Source: an uncultured Bordetella sp. (GTDB taxonomy: Bacteria; Pseudomonadota; Gammaproteobacteria; Burkholderiales; Burkholderiaceae_B). From it: 6,086 bases of DNA. Made by a program: the position numbers and the translations under genes. The stretch is taken from assembly GCA_937881145.1 (NCBI GenBank), contig CALGFL010000113.1, forward strand, positions 1-6,086, written 5' to 3'. This document shows positions 1 to 6,086 of the stretch, piece by piece. The notes below the pieces were generated by a model. It saw only the letters and a program-made list of their open reading frames with translations. It ran no database searches and was not told the origin of the DNA. The stretch's first letter is position 1, and every line of letters starts with the position of its first letter.

Positions 1-391
1 CAAATCGGCGTTTTTCCGCACCATGATCGCCAACATGGAAATGGTGCTGGCCAAATCCGACCTGGCCATCGGCGCGCGCTATGCCGAGCTGGTGCCGCGG
101 CGCGCCCTGCGCGAACGCGTCTTCGGCATGATCACCGCCGAACACGAGCGCACCCTGTCCATGCTGCGCCTGCTGACCCGGCGCGAACTGCTGGCCGACA
201 ACCCCGGGCTGCGCGAATCGCTGAACCAGCGCTTCGCTTACATCGATCCGCTCAACTACCTGCAGATCGAGCTGCTGCGCCGCTGGCGCGCCGACCAGGC
301 CAAGCCCGGCAAGAAGCCGGATCCCCGCGTGCGCAGCGCCATCCACCTGACCATCAACGGCATCGCGGCCGGTCTGCGCAATTCGGGCTAG
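1..391 (+). CDS. ppc: Phosphoenolpyruvate carboxylase, C-terminal fragment
   Basis: PEPC condenses phosphoenolpyruvate with bicarbonate to oxaloacetate in the cytoplasm, refilling the TCA cycle. Only the last ~130 residues are present, read in the frame that starts at base 2; the family is usually about 900 residues or more. Recognisable parts are the helix reading [11 protein letters not shown], the [15 protein letters not shown] segment, and the family's hallmark C-terminus, [15 protein letters not shown] followed by TAG. These match the C-terminal domain of bacterial PEPC, whose final residues close over the active site. An internal ATG at 23 is not the start, because homology continues upstream of it. 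The first residues read KSAFFRT where the family normally has WPFF, so the first ~10 bases may be unreliable. The gene is monocistronic as far as can be seen; the next gene starts 118 bp downstream. Confidence 0.95.
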   Translation, partial: KSAFFRTMIANMEMVLAKSDLAIGARYAELVPRRALRERVFGMITAEHERTLSMLRLLTRRELLADNPGLRESLNQRFAYIDPLNYLQIELLRRWRADQAKPGKKPDPRVRSAIHLTINGIAAGLRNSG

Positions 392-447
392 GCTTCACTG
401 TTACACCCTCGCCAGGCGCGAGCACTTAAATTCCGGGTTCAGCCACC

Positions 448-462
448 CGTAATACCATTACG
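448..462. promoter_or_regulatory. AT-rich dyad upstream of the FxLYD gene
   Basis: CGTAAT and ATTACG form a perfect 6-bp inverted repeat around ACC. It lies in a locally AT-richer patch (about 424-462), 47 bp before the ATG at 510, where a promoter or operator would be expected. No convincing -35/-10 pair was found. The binding-site role is inference only. Confidence 0.25.
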
Positions 463-499
463 CGGTTCCGCCCGCGCCGCCGATGCCCCATGCCTTACC

Positions 500-503
500 G
501 GAA
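500..503 (+). promoter_or_regulatory. Shine-Dalgarno site deciding the 510 start
   Basis: GGAA lies 6 bases before the ATG at 510. The upstream in-frame ATG at 483 has only C-rich sequence before it and would add nine residues ahead of the signal peptide. Both facts favour 510 as the start. Confidence 0.55.
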
Positions 504-509
504 CCTGAT

Positions 510-1142
510 ATGACCGTCCGTTTTGTCGCCCTGCTGCTGCTCGCCCTGCTGTGCGGGCCGGCCTGCGCACAAAACCTGCGGCGCGATCATGCGGTCTACG
601 ACCTGGCCGCCACGCGCGATCTGCTGCTGGGCCAGACCATCATCTACGGCAGTTACACCAACAACGGCCCGGTGACGCAACCGGCGCCCAAGGTCACCTT
701 CGCCCTGTACGACGACAGCGGCCAGGAAGTCGGCCGCCTGGTCGAGCACGCCGACGGCGACCTGGCTCCCGGCCAGACCTGGCATATCCGGGCTGCCACG
801 CCGCTGACCTTTGCCCGCTACGCCCCGGTGAGCGCGGCGCTGCCCCCGCCGCCGCCCGTGCCGGTCAGCATCCGGCGCGCGCCGGCGCACAAGGCCCCCG
901 TCCACGTCAAACCCGTGGCCAAGCCCATTCCCAAGAAGGCCCCCGTCTACCGCAAGCCCGAGCTCTACAACTGGCGCAAGCACCGCAGCCCGGTGCAGCC
1001 CGCGCACACCCGCACGAAGGTGCGTCCTGCCGTGCGCCCCGCGAAGCATCCCACGCCTGTGCCAACGGTCAACACGGCACCTGCCAAGCCACCCGCCGCA
1101 CTCTCCGTCACGCCCACCGCGACTGCGCCAGAACACCGCTGA
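510..1142 (+). CDS. Secreted FxLYD-domain protein with basic Pro-rich tail
   Basis: This is a 210-residue exported protein of unknown function. Residues 1-20 form a signal peptide: MTVR, a hydrophobic run (FVALLLLALLCG), then ACA before Q21, a good signal peptidase I site; no proper lipobox is present. Residues ~25-100 resemble the FxLYD domain, a small beta-sandwich of envelope proteins. The signature FALYDDSGQEVG is at 64-75 and the usual LAPGQTW turn is at 85-91. Residues 111-210 form a low-complexity tail opening with LPPPPPVP; its 100 residues contain 19 Lys/Arg and only 2 acidic residues, with PxP and KP/KA steps throughout. Such a tail is probably disordered and could bind peptidoglycan, lipopolysaccharide or nucleic acid, but that is inference. 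An in-frame ATG at 483 would give 219 residues. It converges on the psiF-like gene, 84 bp away. Gene existence is likely; function is unknown. Confidence 0.75.
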   Translation: MTVRFVALLLLALLCGPACAQNLRRDHAVYDLAATRDLLLGQTIIYGSYTNNGPVTQPAPKVTFALYDDSGQEVGRLVEHADGDLAPGQTWHIRAATPLTFARYAPVSAALPPPPPVPVSIRRAPAHKAPVHVKPVAKPIPKKAPVYRKPELYNWRKHRSPVQPAHTRTKVRPAVRPAKHPTPVPTVNTAPAKPPAALSVTPTATAPEHR

Positions 1143-1226
1143 GTTCCGCGGAATCGGCGCATCTGGCCCACCTTCCCGACATGGCCGCCACTCGCAGGCA
1201 ACGCGCTGTGGAACCTTGCAAGGCGC

Positions 1227-1550
1227 CTACATCCTCAAGCAAGACTTCATGAAAGTCCTGCGCGCCTCTCCACCCAGCCGCTGCGTGCTGGCCTGCGCGT
1301 CGCAAGCAACCGCTCTTTGCTGATCTGCAGTCAACGGTTGACGGGCCGCGGCGCCCGTCGGATTCTGGCCATTTATGCAAGCGGTCAGAAAGGCTTTGCG
1401 CGAATCGCCCTGCAACCCCTGCGAACTGGCGACGATATTGCAGTAGTTCATGCGCTGCTGAGGCAACGTCAGCGTCTGGCCCCAGGCGGGCGCGGCGCAA
1501 ACGGCCGTCACAACGACCACGGCAAGCCGTGCGCGGGTAAGGCAAACCAT
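1227..1550 (-). CDS. PsiF-repeat periplasmic protein
   Basis: This 107-residue protein carries an N-terminal signal peptide (residues 1-24, basic LTRAR, hydrophobic VVVVTAVCAA, cleavage after AWG). Two PsiF repeats follow, about residues 30-60 and 76-105. Each has a Cys pair 21 residues apart (C37/C58 and C83/C104) and the pattern GLxGDxRKxF or GGEARRxF before the second Cys. E. coli PsiF is phosphate-starvation inducible and its biochemical role is unknown. The paired cysteines suggest periplasmic disulfides. The start is well supported: TGGAGGA lies 3 bases before the ATG. The gene is transcribed divergently from the carbonic anhydrase across a 135-bp spacer. No clear Pho box was seen upstream, so phosphate control is not shown here. 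Overlapping frames on both strands are open, but only this one gives a recognisable family. Confidence 0.88.
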   Translation of the reverse strand: MVCLTRARLAVVVVTAVCAAPAWGQTLTLPQQRMNYCNIVASSQGLQGDSRKAFLTACINGQNPTGAAARQPLTADQQRAVACDAQASTQRLGGEARRTFMKSCLRM

Positions 1551-1553
1551 AAA

Positions 1554-1560
1554 TCCTCCA
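1554..1560 (-). promoter_or_regulatory. Strong Shine-Dalgarno for the psiF-like gene
   Basis: Read on the minus strand, TGGAGGA sits 3 bases before the ATG (1550-1548). It is the best ribosome binding site in the window and fixes the start of this short gene. Confidence 0.75.
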
Positions 1561-1566
1561 GAATCC

Positions 1567-1580
1567 GGGCACGAATGCCC
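1567..1580 (-). other. UUCG-loop hairpin in psiF leader
   Basis: On the minus strand, GGGCA-TTCG-TGCCC is a perfect 5-bp stem closed by a UUCG tetraloop, six bases ahead of the psiF-like Shine-Dalgarno. UUCG loops are unusually stable in RNA. The closing pair here is A-U rather than the ideal C-G. It could stabilise the 5' end of the mRNA or affect initiation. No T-tract follows, so it is not a typical terminator. The structure is visible; function is inferred. Confidence 0.4.
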
Positions 1581-1675
1581 CTACTGTACAAGGCGTCTTT
1601 CGGGAAAATCCAAGCCGCCATCTCGGCGGGATGTCGCTGCCAATGTGGGAAAATGGCCCAGCGCCACCTTCACTC

Positions 1676-1680
1676 AAAGG
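1676..1680 (+). promoter_or_regulatory. Shine-Dalgarno deciding the carbonic anhydrase start
   Basis: AAAGG lies 5 bases before the ATG at 1686. The reading frame is open for about 370 bases upstream, but that part has no family similarity and crosses the psiF-like gene. This site supports the 1686 start. Confidence 0.6.
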
Positions 1681-1685
1681 CTCCC

Positions 1686-2345
1686 ATGTTTCCCAAACGA
1701 CTCACCGAGGGCTACCAGTCCTTTCTGAACGGCCGCCTGCCCAGCGAGCGCAACCGCTATCAGGCCCTGGCCGAACGCGGGCAAAGCCCCGAAGTGCTCA
1801 TTATCGGCTGCAGCGACTCGCGCGTCTCGCCCGAAGTCATCTTCGACGCCGGCCCGGGTGAGATGTTCGTGATCCGCAACGTGGCAAGCCTGGTCCCGCC
1901 CTGCGAAATCGACGCCGCCAGCTCGTCCTATCACGGCACCAGCGCGGCCATCGAATTCGCGGTCAGCGGCCTGAACGTCAAGCACATCGTCGTGCTGGGC
2001 CACGCTTCGTGCGGCGGCATCCGAGCCTTCCACGACAATGCCGAACCGCTTTCCAAGATGGACTTCATCGGCAAGTGGATGTCGCAGGTCAAGCCCGTGG
2101 CCGATCGCCTCAAGCTGCAGCCCGACGCCGGCGATCGCGACACCGACATCAAACGCCTGGAATTGGCCGTGATCGAACACAGCCTGGCCAATCTGCTTAC
2201 CTTCCCGTCGATACGCAGCCGATTCGCAGCCGGCGAGCTGGATCTGCATGGCGCCTATTTCGGCGTGGCCACCGGCATGCTGTTCGTGCGCGATCCCGCC
2301 ACGCGCGAGTTCCACCCGTTCACCGAGATCGAGCTGCGGGATTGA
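1686..2345 (+). CDS. Beta-class carbonic anhydrase
   Basis: This enzyme interconverts CO2 and bicarbonate using a zinc ion in the cytoplasm. The 219-residue length is normal for the family. Zinc ligands are C42, H106 and C109, in the motifs CSDSR (42-46) and GHASCGG (105-111). D44 and R46 form the usual catalytic dyad. FVIRNVASLVPP (61-72) and HGTSAAIEFAV (83-93) are further family blocks. The HGTSAAIEF form resembles the proteobacterial subgroup rather than E. coli Can, which is why no symbol is given. The start at 1686 has AAAGG five bases upstream and gives the expected short N-terminal helix. The product would supply bicarbonate for carboxylases such as PEPC, encoded about 1.3 kb upstream, and for fatty-acid and nucleotide synthesis. 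It is divergent from the psiF-like gene and ends 14 bp from the convergent ubiX stop. No metal ligand is missing. Confidence 0.95.
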   Translation: MFPKRLTEGYQSFLNGRLPSERNRYQALAERGQSPEVLIIGCSDSRVSPEVIFDAGPGEMFVIRNVASLVPPCEIDAASSSYHGTSAAIEFAVSGLNVKHIVVLGHASCGGIRAFHDNAEPLSKMDFIGKWMSQVKPVADRLKLQPDAGDRDTDIKRLELAVIEHSLANLLTFPSIRSRFAAGELDLHGAYFGVATGMLFVRDPATREFHPFTEIELRD

Positions 2346-2359
2346 TTCCCGCCGCCCGG

Positions 2360-2920
2360 TCAGGTCCCTTCCCAGGTCGGTCCAGGCACTTCGATATCGA
2401 ACAGCTCGAGCACCCGCGCCACGGTGTGATCCACCATCTCCTCGATGGACCGCGGGCGATGATAGAACGCCGGCAAGGGCGGAAAGACAATGCCGCCCAT
2501 CTCGGTCACGGCGGTCATATTGCGCAGGTGCGCCAGGTTGAACGGCGTCTCGCGCACCATCAGCACCAGGCGCCGGCGCTCTTTCAAGGTAACGTCGGCC
2601 GCGCGGGTGATGAGGTTGTCGGACAAACCCTGCGCCACGGCCGCCAGCGTGCGCATGGAGCACGGCGCGATCACCATGCCCGCGGTGCGGAAGGCGCCGC
2701 TGGCCAGCGTGGCGCCGACGTCGCGCACGTTGTGCACGTGATCGGCCATGGCCTGCACTTCGTGCCGGCCGATGTCCAGTTCGTGCTTGATGTTGAGCAC
2801 GCCGGAGGTCGAGATCACCAAATGCGATTCGACGTCCTGCACGCCTTGCAGAACCTGCAGCATGCGCACGGCATAGATGGAGCCCGTGGCGCCCGTGATG
2901 CCGATGACCAGACGGCGCAT
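2360..2920 (-). CDS. ubiX: Flavin prenyltransferase UbiX
   Basis: UbiX joins a dimethylallyl group to FMN, making the prenylated FMN cofactor that UbiD decarboxylases need. In this setting that serves ubiquinone synthesis. The 186-residue length is close to E. coli UbiX. Diagnostic blocks are GITGATGSIYA at 7-17 (flavin phosphate-binding turn), STSG (37-40), SGAF (74-77), APCSMRTLAAVAQG at 85-98, RETPFN (123-128) and PAFYHRP (150-156, with the conserved Tyr). The protein is cytosolic and the family forms dodecamers. The start MRRLVIGITGA is the standard family start; the Shine-Dalgarno is poor (GGTTCC region), so translation may rely on coupling to grxD, which stops 22 bp upstream. No ubiD is present in the window. 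All expected blocks are intact. Some close paralogues act in aromatic acid catabolism (Pad1/BsdB types), but the housekeeping context favours UbiX. Confidence 0.94.
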   Translation of the reverse strand: MRRLVIGITGATGSIYAVRMLQVLQGVQDVESHLVISTSGVLNIKHELDIGRHEVQAMADHVHNVRDVGATLASGAFRTAGMVIAPCSMRTLAAVAQGLSDNLITRAADVTLKERRRLVLMVRETPFNLAHLRNMTAVTEMGGIVFPPLPAFYHRPRSIEEMVDHTVARVLELFDIEVPGPTWEGT

Positions 2921-2942
2921 GATGGCTTGGAACCGGCTCGTG

Positions 2943-3269
2943 TCAGGCCGTGGCGCCCGAGCCGTCGAGCAGCTTCTTGAGTTCGCCGTTTTCGTTCATC
3001 TCGGCCATGATGTCCGAGCCGCCGACGAATTCGCCCTGGACATAGAGCTGGGGAATGGTGGGCCAGCTCGAGAAGTCCTTGACGCCTTGGCGCACTTCGT
3101 CGTCTTCCAGGACGTTGACGGTGACGAGCTTCTTGACGCCGTTGTCCTTGAGGATCTGGATGGCGCGGCCGGAAAAGCCGCACTGCGGGAACTGGGCCGT
3201 GCCCTTCATGAACAGCACCACGGGGTGGGCGGTCACGGTTTCGCGGATGAATTCTTTAACGTCGCTCAT
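2943..3269 (-). CDS. grxD: Monothiol glutaredoxin, Grx4 type
   Basis: This is a 108-residue CGFS-type glutaredoxin, which binds a glutathione-ligated [2Fe-2S] cluster as a dimer and passes clusters to target proteins, often with BolA-type partners. The active motif CGFS is at 30-33. K22 (in MKG) and the WPTIPQLY block (69-76) with its cis-proline, plus GGSDI at 83-87, form the glutathione site. The family's usual length is about 105-115 residues, so the gene is complete. The start MSDVKEFI is typical; GAGAA lies 5 bases upstream as a modest ribosome binding site. It follows prmC after a long structured spacer and precedes ubiX by 22 bp, so grxD and ubiX probably share a transcript. It is on the same strand as hemA; a link to iron and haem supply is plausible but is inference. 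Confidence 0.95.
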   Translation of the reverse strand: MSDVKEFIRETVTAHPVVLFMKGTAQFPQCGFSGRAIQILKDNGVKKLVTVNVLEDDEVRQGVKDFSSWPTIPQLYVQGEFVGGSDIMAEMNENGELKKLLDGSGATA

Positions 3270-3335
3270 TGGGTTCTCGAATGAAATTGAAGCTTGCTAA
3301 ATAGGGGTGCGGCCAACGCGTTGGGTTCTTGAGCC

Positions 3336-3422
3336 GCCGAGGCTGCCCTGCGCAATTCCGATGCTCGCCCGGTGGGCTGCGGTTGGCCGCCCCGCGCTTC
3401 GGATTGCTCCGGGGTCCTCGGC
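3336..3422 (-). repeat. Long imperfect inverted repeat in prmC-grxD spacer
   Basis: The 202-bp spacer 3270-3471 holds no gene. Its centre folds into a branched hairpin: GCCGAGG (3336-3342) pairs with CCTCGGC (3416-3422). Inside, GCAATTCCGA (3352-3361) pairs with TCGGATTGC (3399-3407) over nine pairs with one bulged T. At the tip are two small perfect hairpins, GCCC-GGT-GGGC (3367-3377) and GCGG-TTGG-CCGC (3379-3390). No T-tract follows on either strand, so it is not a standard terminator. It could be an mRNA processing or stability element, or a dispersed intergenic repeat. The pairing is seen; the role is inferred. Confidence 0.5.
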
Positions 3423-3425
3423 TCA

Positions 3426-3441
3426 CGGCATGTCCATGCCG
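3426..3441 (-). other. Perfect hairpin just after prmC
   Basis: CGGCAT-GTCC-ATGCCG is a perfect 6-bp stem with a four-base loop, 30 bp after the prmC stop on the transcribed strand. It has no following U-run. It may protect the 3' end of the upstream mRNA or be part of the neighbouring inverted-repeat element. Confidence 0.4.
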
Positions 3442-3471
3442 CCAGCCCAATACCACCAGATATCGACACGA

Positions 3472-4284
3472 TTATAGTTTTCCGCCAGAAATTCGCTCTA
3501 TTCCCGCTAAATCCGTGTGGCTAATCACGTCCTCGAAGTCGGCCTGGATCAGCATGTCGCGCACGATTTCGGCCTGGTCCCAGCCGTGTTCCACCCAGAG
3601 TTGGCCGCCGGGATCGAGCCGGCATACGGCGCCCACGACGATGCTGGCCAGGTCGGCCAGGCCGTTGCCGCCGTCGGTCAGCGCGCCGCGCGGCTCGAAG
3701 CGCAGGTCGCCCTGGGTCAGGTGGGCATCATTGCCGGCGATATAGGGCGGGTTGCTCACGATCAGGTCGAAGCGTTCGCCTTCGGGCAAAGCCTCGTACC
3801 AGTCGCCTTGGAAAAAATGCACGTTCGCGCCCAGCGCGCGGGCATTGTCCCGGGCCACGGCCAGCGCCGCGACGCTGCGGTCGGTGGCCGATACGTAGAC
3901 GTGCGGGCAGGCCAGCGCAATCGACACGGCGATGACACCGCTGCCCGTGCCCAGGTCGAGCACGCGCGCACCCGGCCGGCCCTGCAGCAGGGCCACGGCG
4001 GTTTCGACCAGCAGCTCGGTGTCGGGCCGGGGAATGAGCACGTCGGGCGTCACGCGAAACGCATGGCCCATGAATTCGCGTTCGCCCGTCAGATAGGCCA
4101 TGGGCTCGCCCGCCAGGCGCCGCCGGACCAGCGCCATGTACGAGGCCTGCACGCGCGGCTCGGCCGGGTCGGTGTCGTGCGCCAGCAGCCAGGCGCGCGG
4201 CTTGTCCAGCACATGCTCGAGCAGCATGCGGGCCTCCAGGCGCGGCAGGCCTGAGTCATCGAGCAGATCGCGGACGCGCGTCAT
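3472..4284 (-). CDS. prmC: Release-factor glutamine N5-methyltransferase PrmC
   Basis: PrmC (formerly HemK) uses S-adenosylmethionine to methylate the glutamine of the GGQ motif in release factors RF1 and RF2, raising termination efficiency. The 270 residues comprise an N-terminal helical domain (about 1-75) ending in the PMAYLTGEREF block (61-71), and a Rossmann-type methyltransferase domain. The latter shows VLIPRPDTELLVE (82-94), SAM motif I VLDLGTGSG (108-116), an acidic D135 after strand 2, and the glutamine-binding NPPY at 178-181. The start is supported by GAGGG eight bases upstream. It lies 13 bp after prfA, so the enzyme is made next to its own substrate, as in many proteobacteria. 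The stop TAA is followed by the structured spacer rather than directly by grxD. Length and motifs are normal. Confidence 0.95.
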   Translation of the reverse strand: MTRVRDLLDDSGLPRLEARMLLEHVLDKPRAWLLAHDTDPAEPRVQASYMALVRRRLAGEPMAYLTGEREFMGHAFRVTPDVLIPRPDTELLVETAVALLQGRPGARVLDLGTGSGVIAVSIALACPHVYVSATDRSVAALAVARDNARALGANVHFFQGDWYEALPEGERFDLIVSNPPYIAGNDAHLTQGDLRFEPRGALTDGGNGLADLASIVVGAVCRLDPGGQLWVEHGWDQAEIVRDMLIQADFEDVISHTDLAGIERISGGKL

Positions 4285-4297
4285 GGTTGCCGCCCTC

Positions 4298-5380
<1,083 letters not shown>

Positions 5381-5467
5381 CAGGAAGATATCGAAAAGAA
5401 AACAACGACAGGCGGGCGCTCGCGCGGCAAGCATCCGCCGCTAGGGGGCGGCAGGCGGTCAGCGCCG

Positions 5468-6066
5468 CTAACGACGGGAGTCTTTGCCGGGGAACAGGCG
5501 CGGCACCATCGCCAGCAATTGGCGGCGTTCGTCGCCGTCGCTGCGATTGAGCGCGGCCATGGGGCCGTGCAGATACTTCTGCGTGAGGCCATGCGCCAAT
5601 TGCTCGAGCACCGCTTCGGGCGATTCGCCGCGGGCCAGCAGACGCCGCGCGCGCTCGAGTTCGGCCGCCTGCACGTCGGCCGCGGCCTGCTGCAGATCGT
5701 GTATCACCGGCACCGTCTCGCGCGACTCCAGCCAGCGCATGAAGCCCTGCACCCGCGTATCGATGATGGCCTCGGCCTGCACCACCGCAGAGCGGCGCGC
5801 GTCGGCGCCGCTCTGCACCACGCGGCCCAGATCGTCCACCGAATACAGATACACATCGGACAGGCGCGAGACCTCGGATTCGATATCGCGCGGCACGGCC
5901 AGGTCGACCATCACCATGGGTCTGTGGCGGCGCTGCTTGACGGCGCGCTCGACCATGCCCAGGCCCAAAATGGGCAGCGAACTCGCCGTGCACGACACCA
6001 CCACGTCGAAATCCGCCAGGCGCTCGGGCAGATCGGCCAGCTTCATCGTGTGGGCGCCAAACCGAC
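5468..6066 (-). CDS. hemA: Glutamyl-tRNA reductase, C-terminal part
   Basis: HemA reduces glutamyl-tRNA(Glu) with NADPH to glutamate-1-semialdehyde, the first committed step of the C5 route to haem and other tetrapyrroles. Only about 199 of the usual ~420 residues are present. They begin at [12 protein letters not shown] and cover the end of the NADPH-binding domain ([38 protein letters not shown]) and the C-terminal helical dimerisation domain, to LFPGKDSRR and TAG. The ATG at 6046 is internal, not the start: the frame continues to about 6066, where sequencing-adapter sequence replaces the gene. The N-terminal catalytic domain with its active-site Cys is outside the window. The gene heads the hemA-prfA-prmC cluster. 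The fragment shows no internal frameshift. Confidence 0.94.
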
Positions 6067-6086
6067 AAATCGGAAGAGCACAAGTC
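6067..6086. other. Illumina adapter remnant (artefact)
   Basis: The final 20 bases match the TruSeq adapter start AGATCGGAAGAGCACACGTC at 18 of 20 positions (differences at 6068 and 6083). HemA similarity stops just before it. On the minus strand it opens a false reading frame beginning TTG and translating to MCSSDL, a known sign of adapter read-through in translated databases. This is not biological sequence. Confidence 0.88.

Noticed and set aside
408..422. CTCGC-CAGGC-GCGAG hairpin after ppc as a terminator
   Set aside because: Only 5 bp and no T-tract follows; too weak to call.
1214..1223. CCTTGCAAGG palindrome beside the psiF-like stop
   Set aside because: Short, leaves only a 3-bp stem once a loop is allowed, and no T-tract; likely chance.
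1584..1613. Possible psiF promoter on the minus strand (TTGGAT ... TGTACA or TACAGT)
   Set aside because: The -35 is fair, but no -10 with good consensus match lies at correct spacing.
1108..1677. 189-residue minus-strand frame overlapping the psiF-like gene
   Set aside because: Different frame from the recognisable PsiF repeats; no signal or domain seen and it runs into the FxLYD gene.
1674..2663. 329-residue minus-strand frame antisense to carbonic anhydrase
   Set aside because: No family resemblance; the opposite strand has an intact enzyme, and the frame also runs out of frame through ubiX.
2009..2980. 323-residue plus-strand frame across carbonic anhydrase and ubiX
   Set aside because: Arg/His-rich low-complexity translation typical of a shadow frame; crosses two real genes.
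3256..3469. Two ~66-residue minus-strand frames in the prmC-grxD spacer
   Set aside because: Arg/Pro-rich translations of the inverted-repeat spacer, running into grxD's start, with no convincing ribosome binding site; better explained as non-coding.
3517..4254. 245-residue plus-strand frame opposite prmC
   Set aside because: Mirror of prmC codons; repetitive Gly/Gln/His/Arg translation without a start signal or family match.
5437..5452. GCCGC-TAGGGG-GCGGC hairpin between hemA and prfA as a terminator
   Set aside because: The pyrimidine tract on the transcribed strand begins about 30 bases later, and termination here would uncouple a conserved operon.

Overview
The window is high-GC, tightly packed chromosomal DNA. 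Its protein sequences and gene order fit a betaproteobacterium of the Bordetella/Achromobacter type (family Alcaligenaceae). That placement is an inference from recognised proteins, not from a database search. Nothing here looks like a mobile element, phage, CRISPR array or new defence system. This is mostly conserved housekeeping DNA with a few small structured intergenic pieces.

Layout, plus strand first. Positions 1-391 hold the C-terminal end of phosphoenolpyruvate carboxylase (ppc), cut by the window edge. At 510-1142 is a secreted FxLYD-domain protein with a long, basic, proline-rich tail. A convergent minus-strand gene at 1227-1550 encodes a small periplasmic PsiF-repeat protein. It is divergent from a beta-class carbonic anhydrase at 1686-2345. 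The ppc enzyme consumes bicarbonate and carbonic anhydrase supplies it, so both touch CO2/bicarbonate metabolism, although they are not in one operon.

From 2360 to the right end all genes lie on the minus strand. In transcription order they are hemA (partial), prfA, prmC, grxD and ubiX. HemA makes the first committed tetrapyrrole precursor. RF1 (prfA) terminates translation and PrmC methylates its GGQ glutamine. Grx4 (grxD) handles Fe-S clusters, and UbiX makes prenylated FMN for ubiquinone synthesis. The hemA-prfA-prmC arrangement is widespread in proteobacteria. Spacings are short (13 bp prfA-prmC, 22 bp grxD-ubiX), except for a gap of about 200 bp between prmC and grxD that holds a long imperfect inverted repeat with two apical hairpins.

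The last 20 bases (6067-6086) match the Illumina TruSeq adapter at 18 of 20 positions, so the right end is sequencing artefact rather than genome. The first ~10 bases may also be unreliable. The most useful results are therefore this data-quality flag and the structured prmC-grxD spacer.
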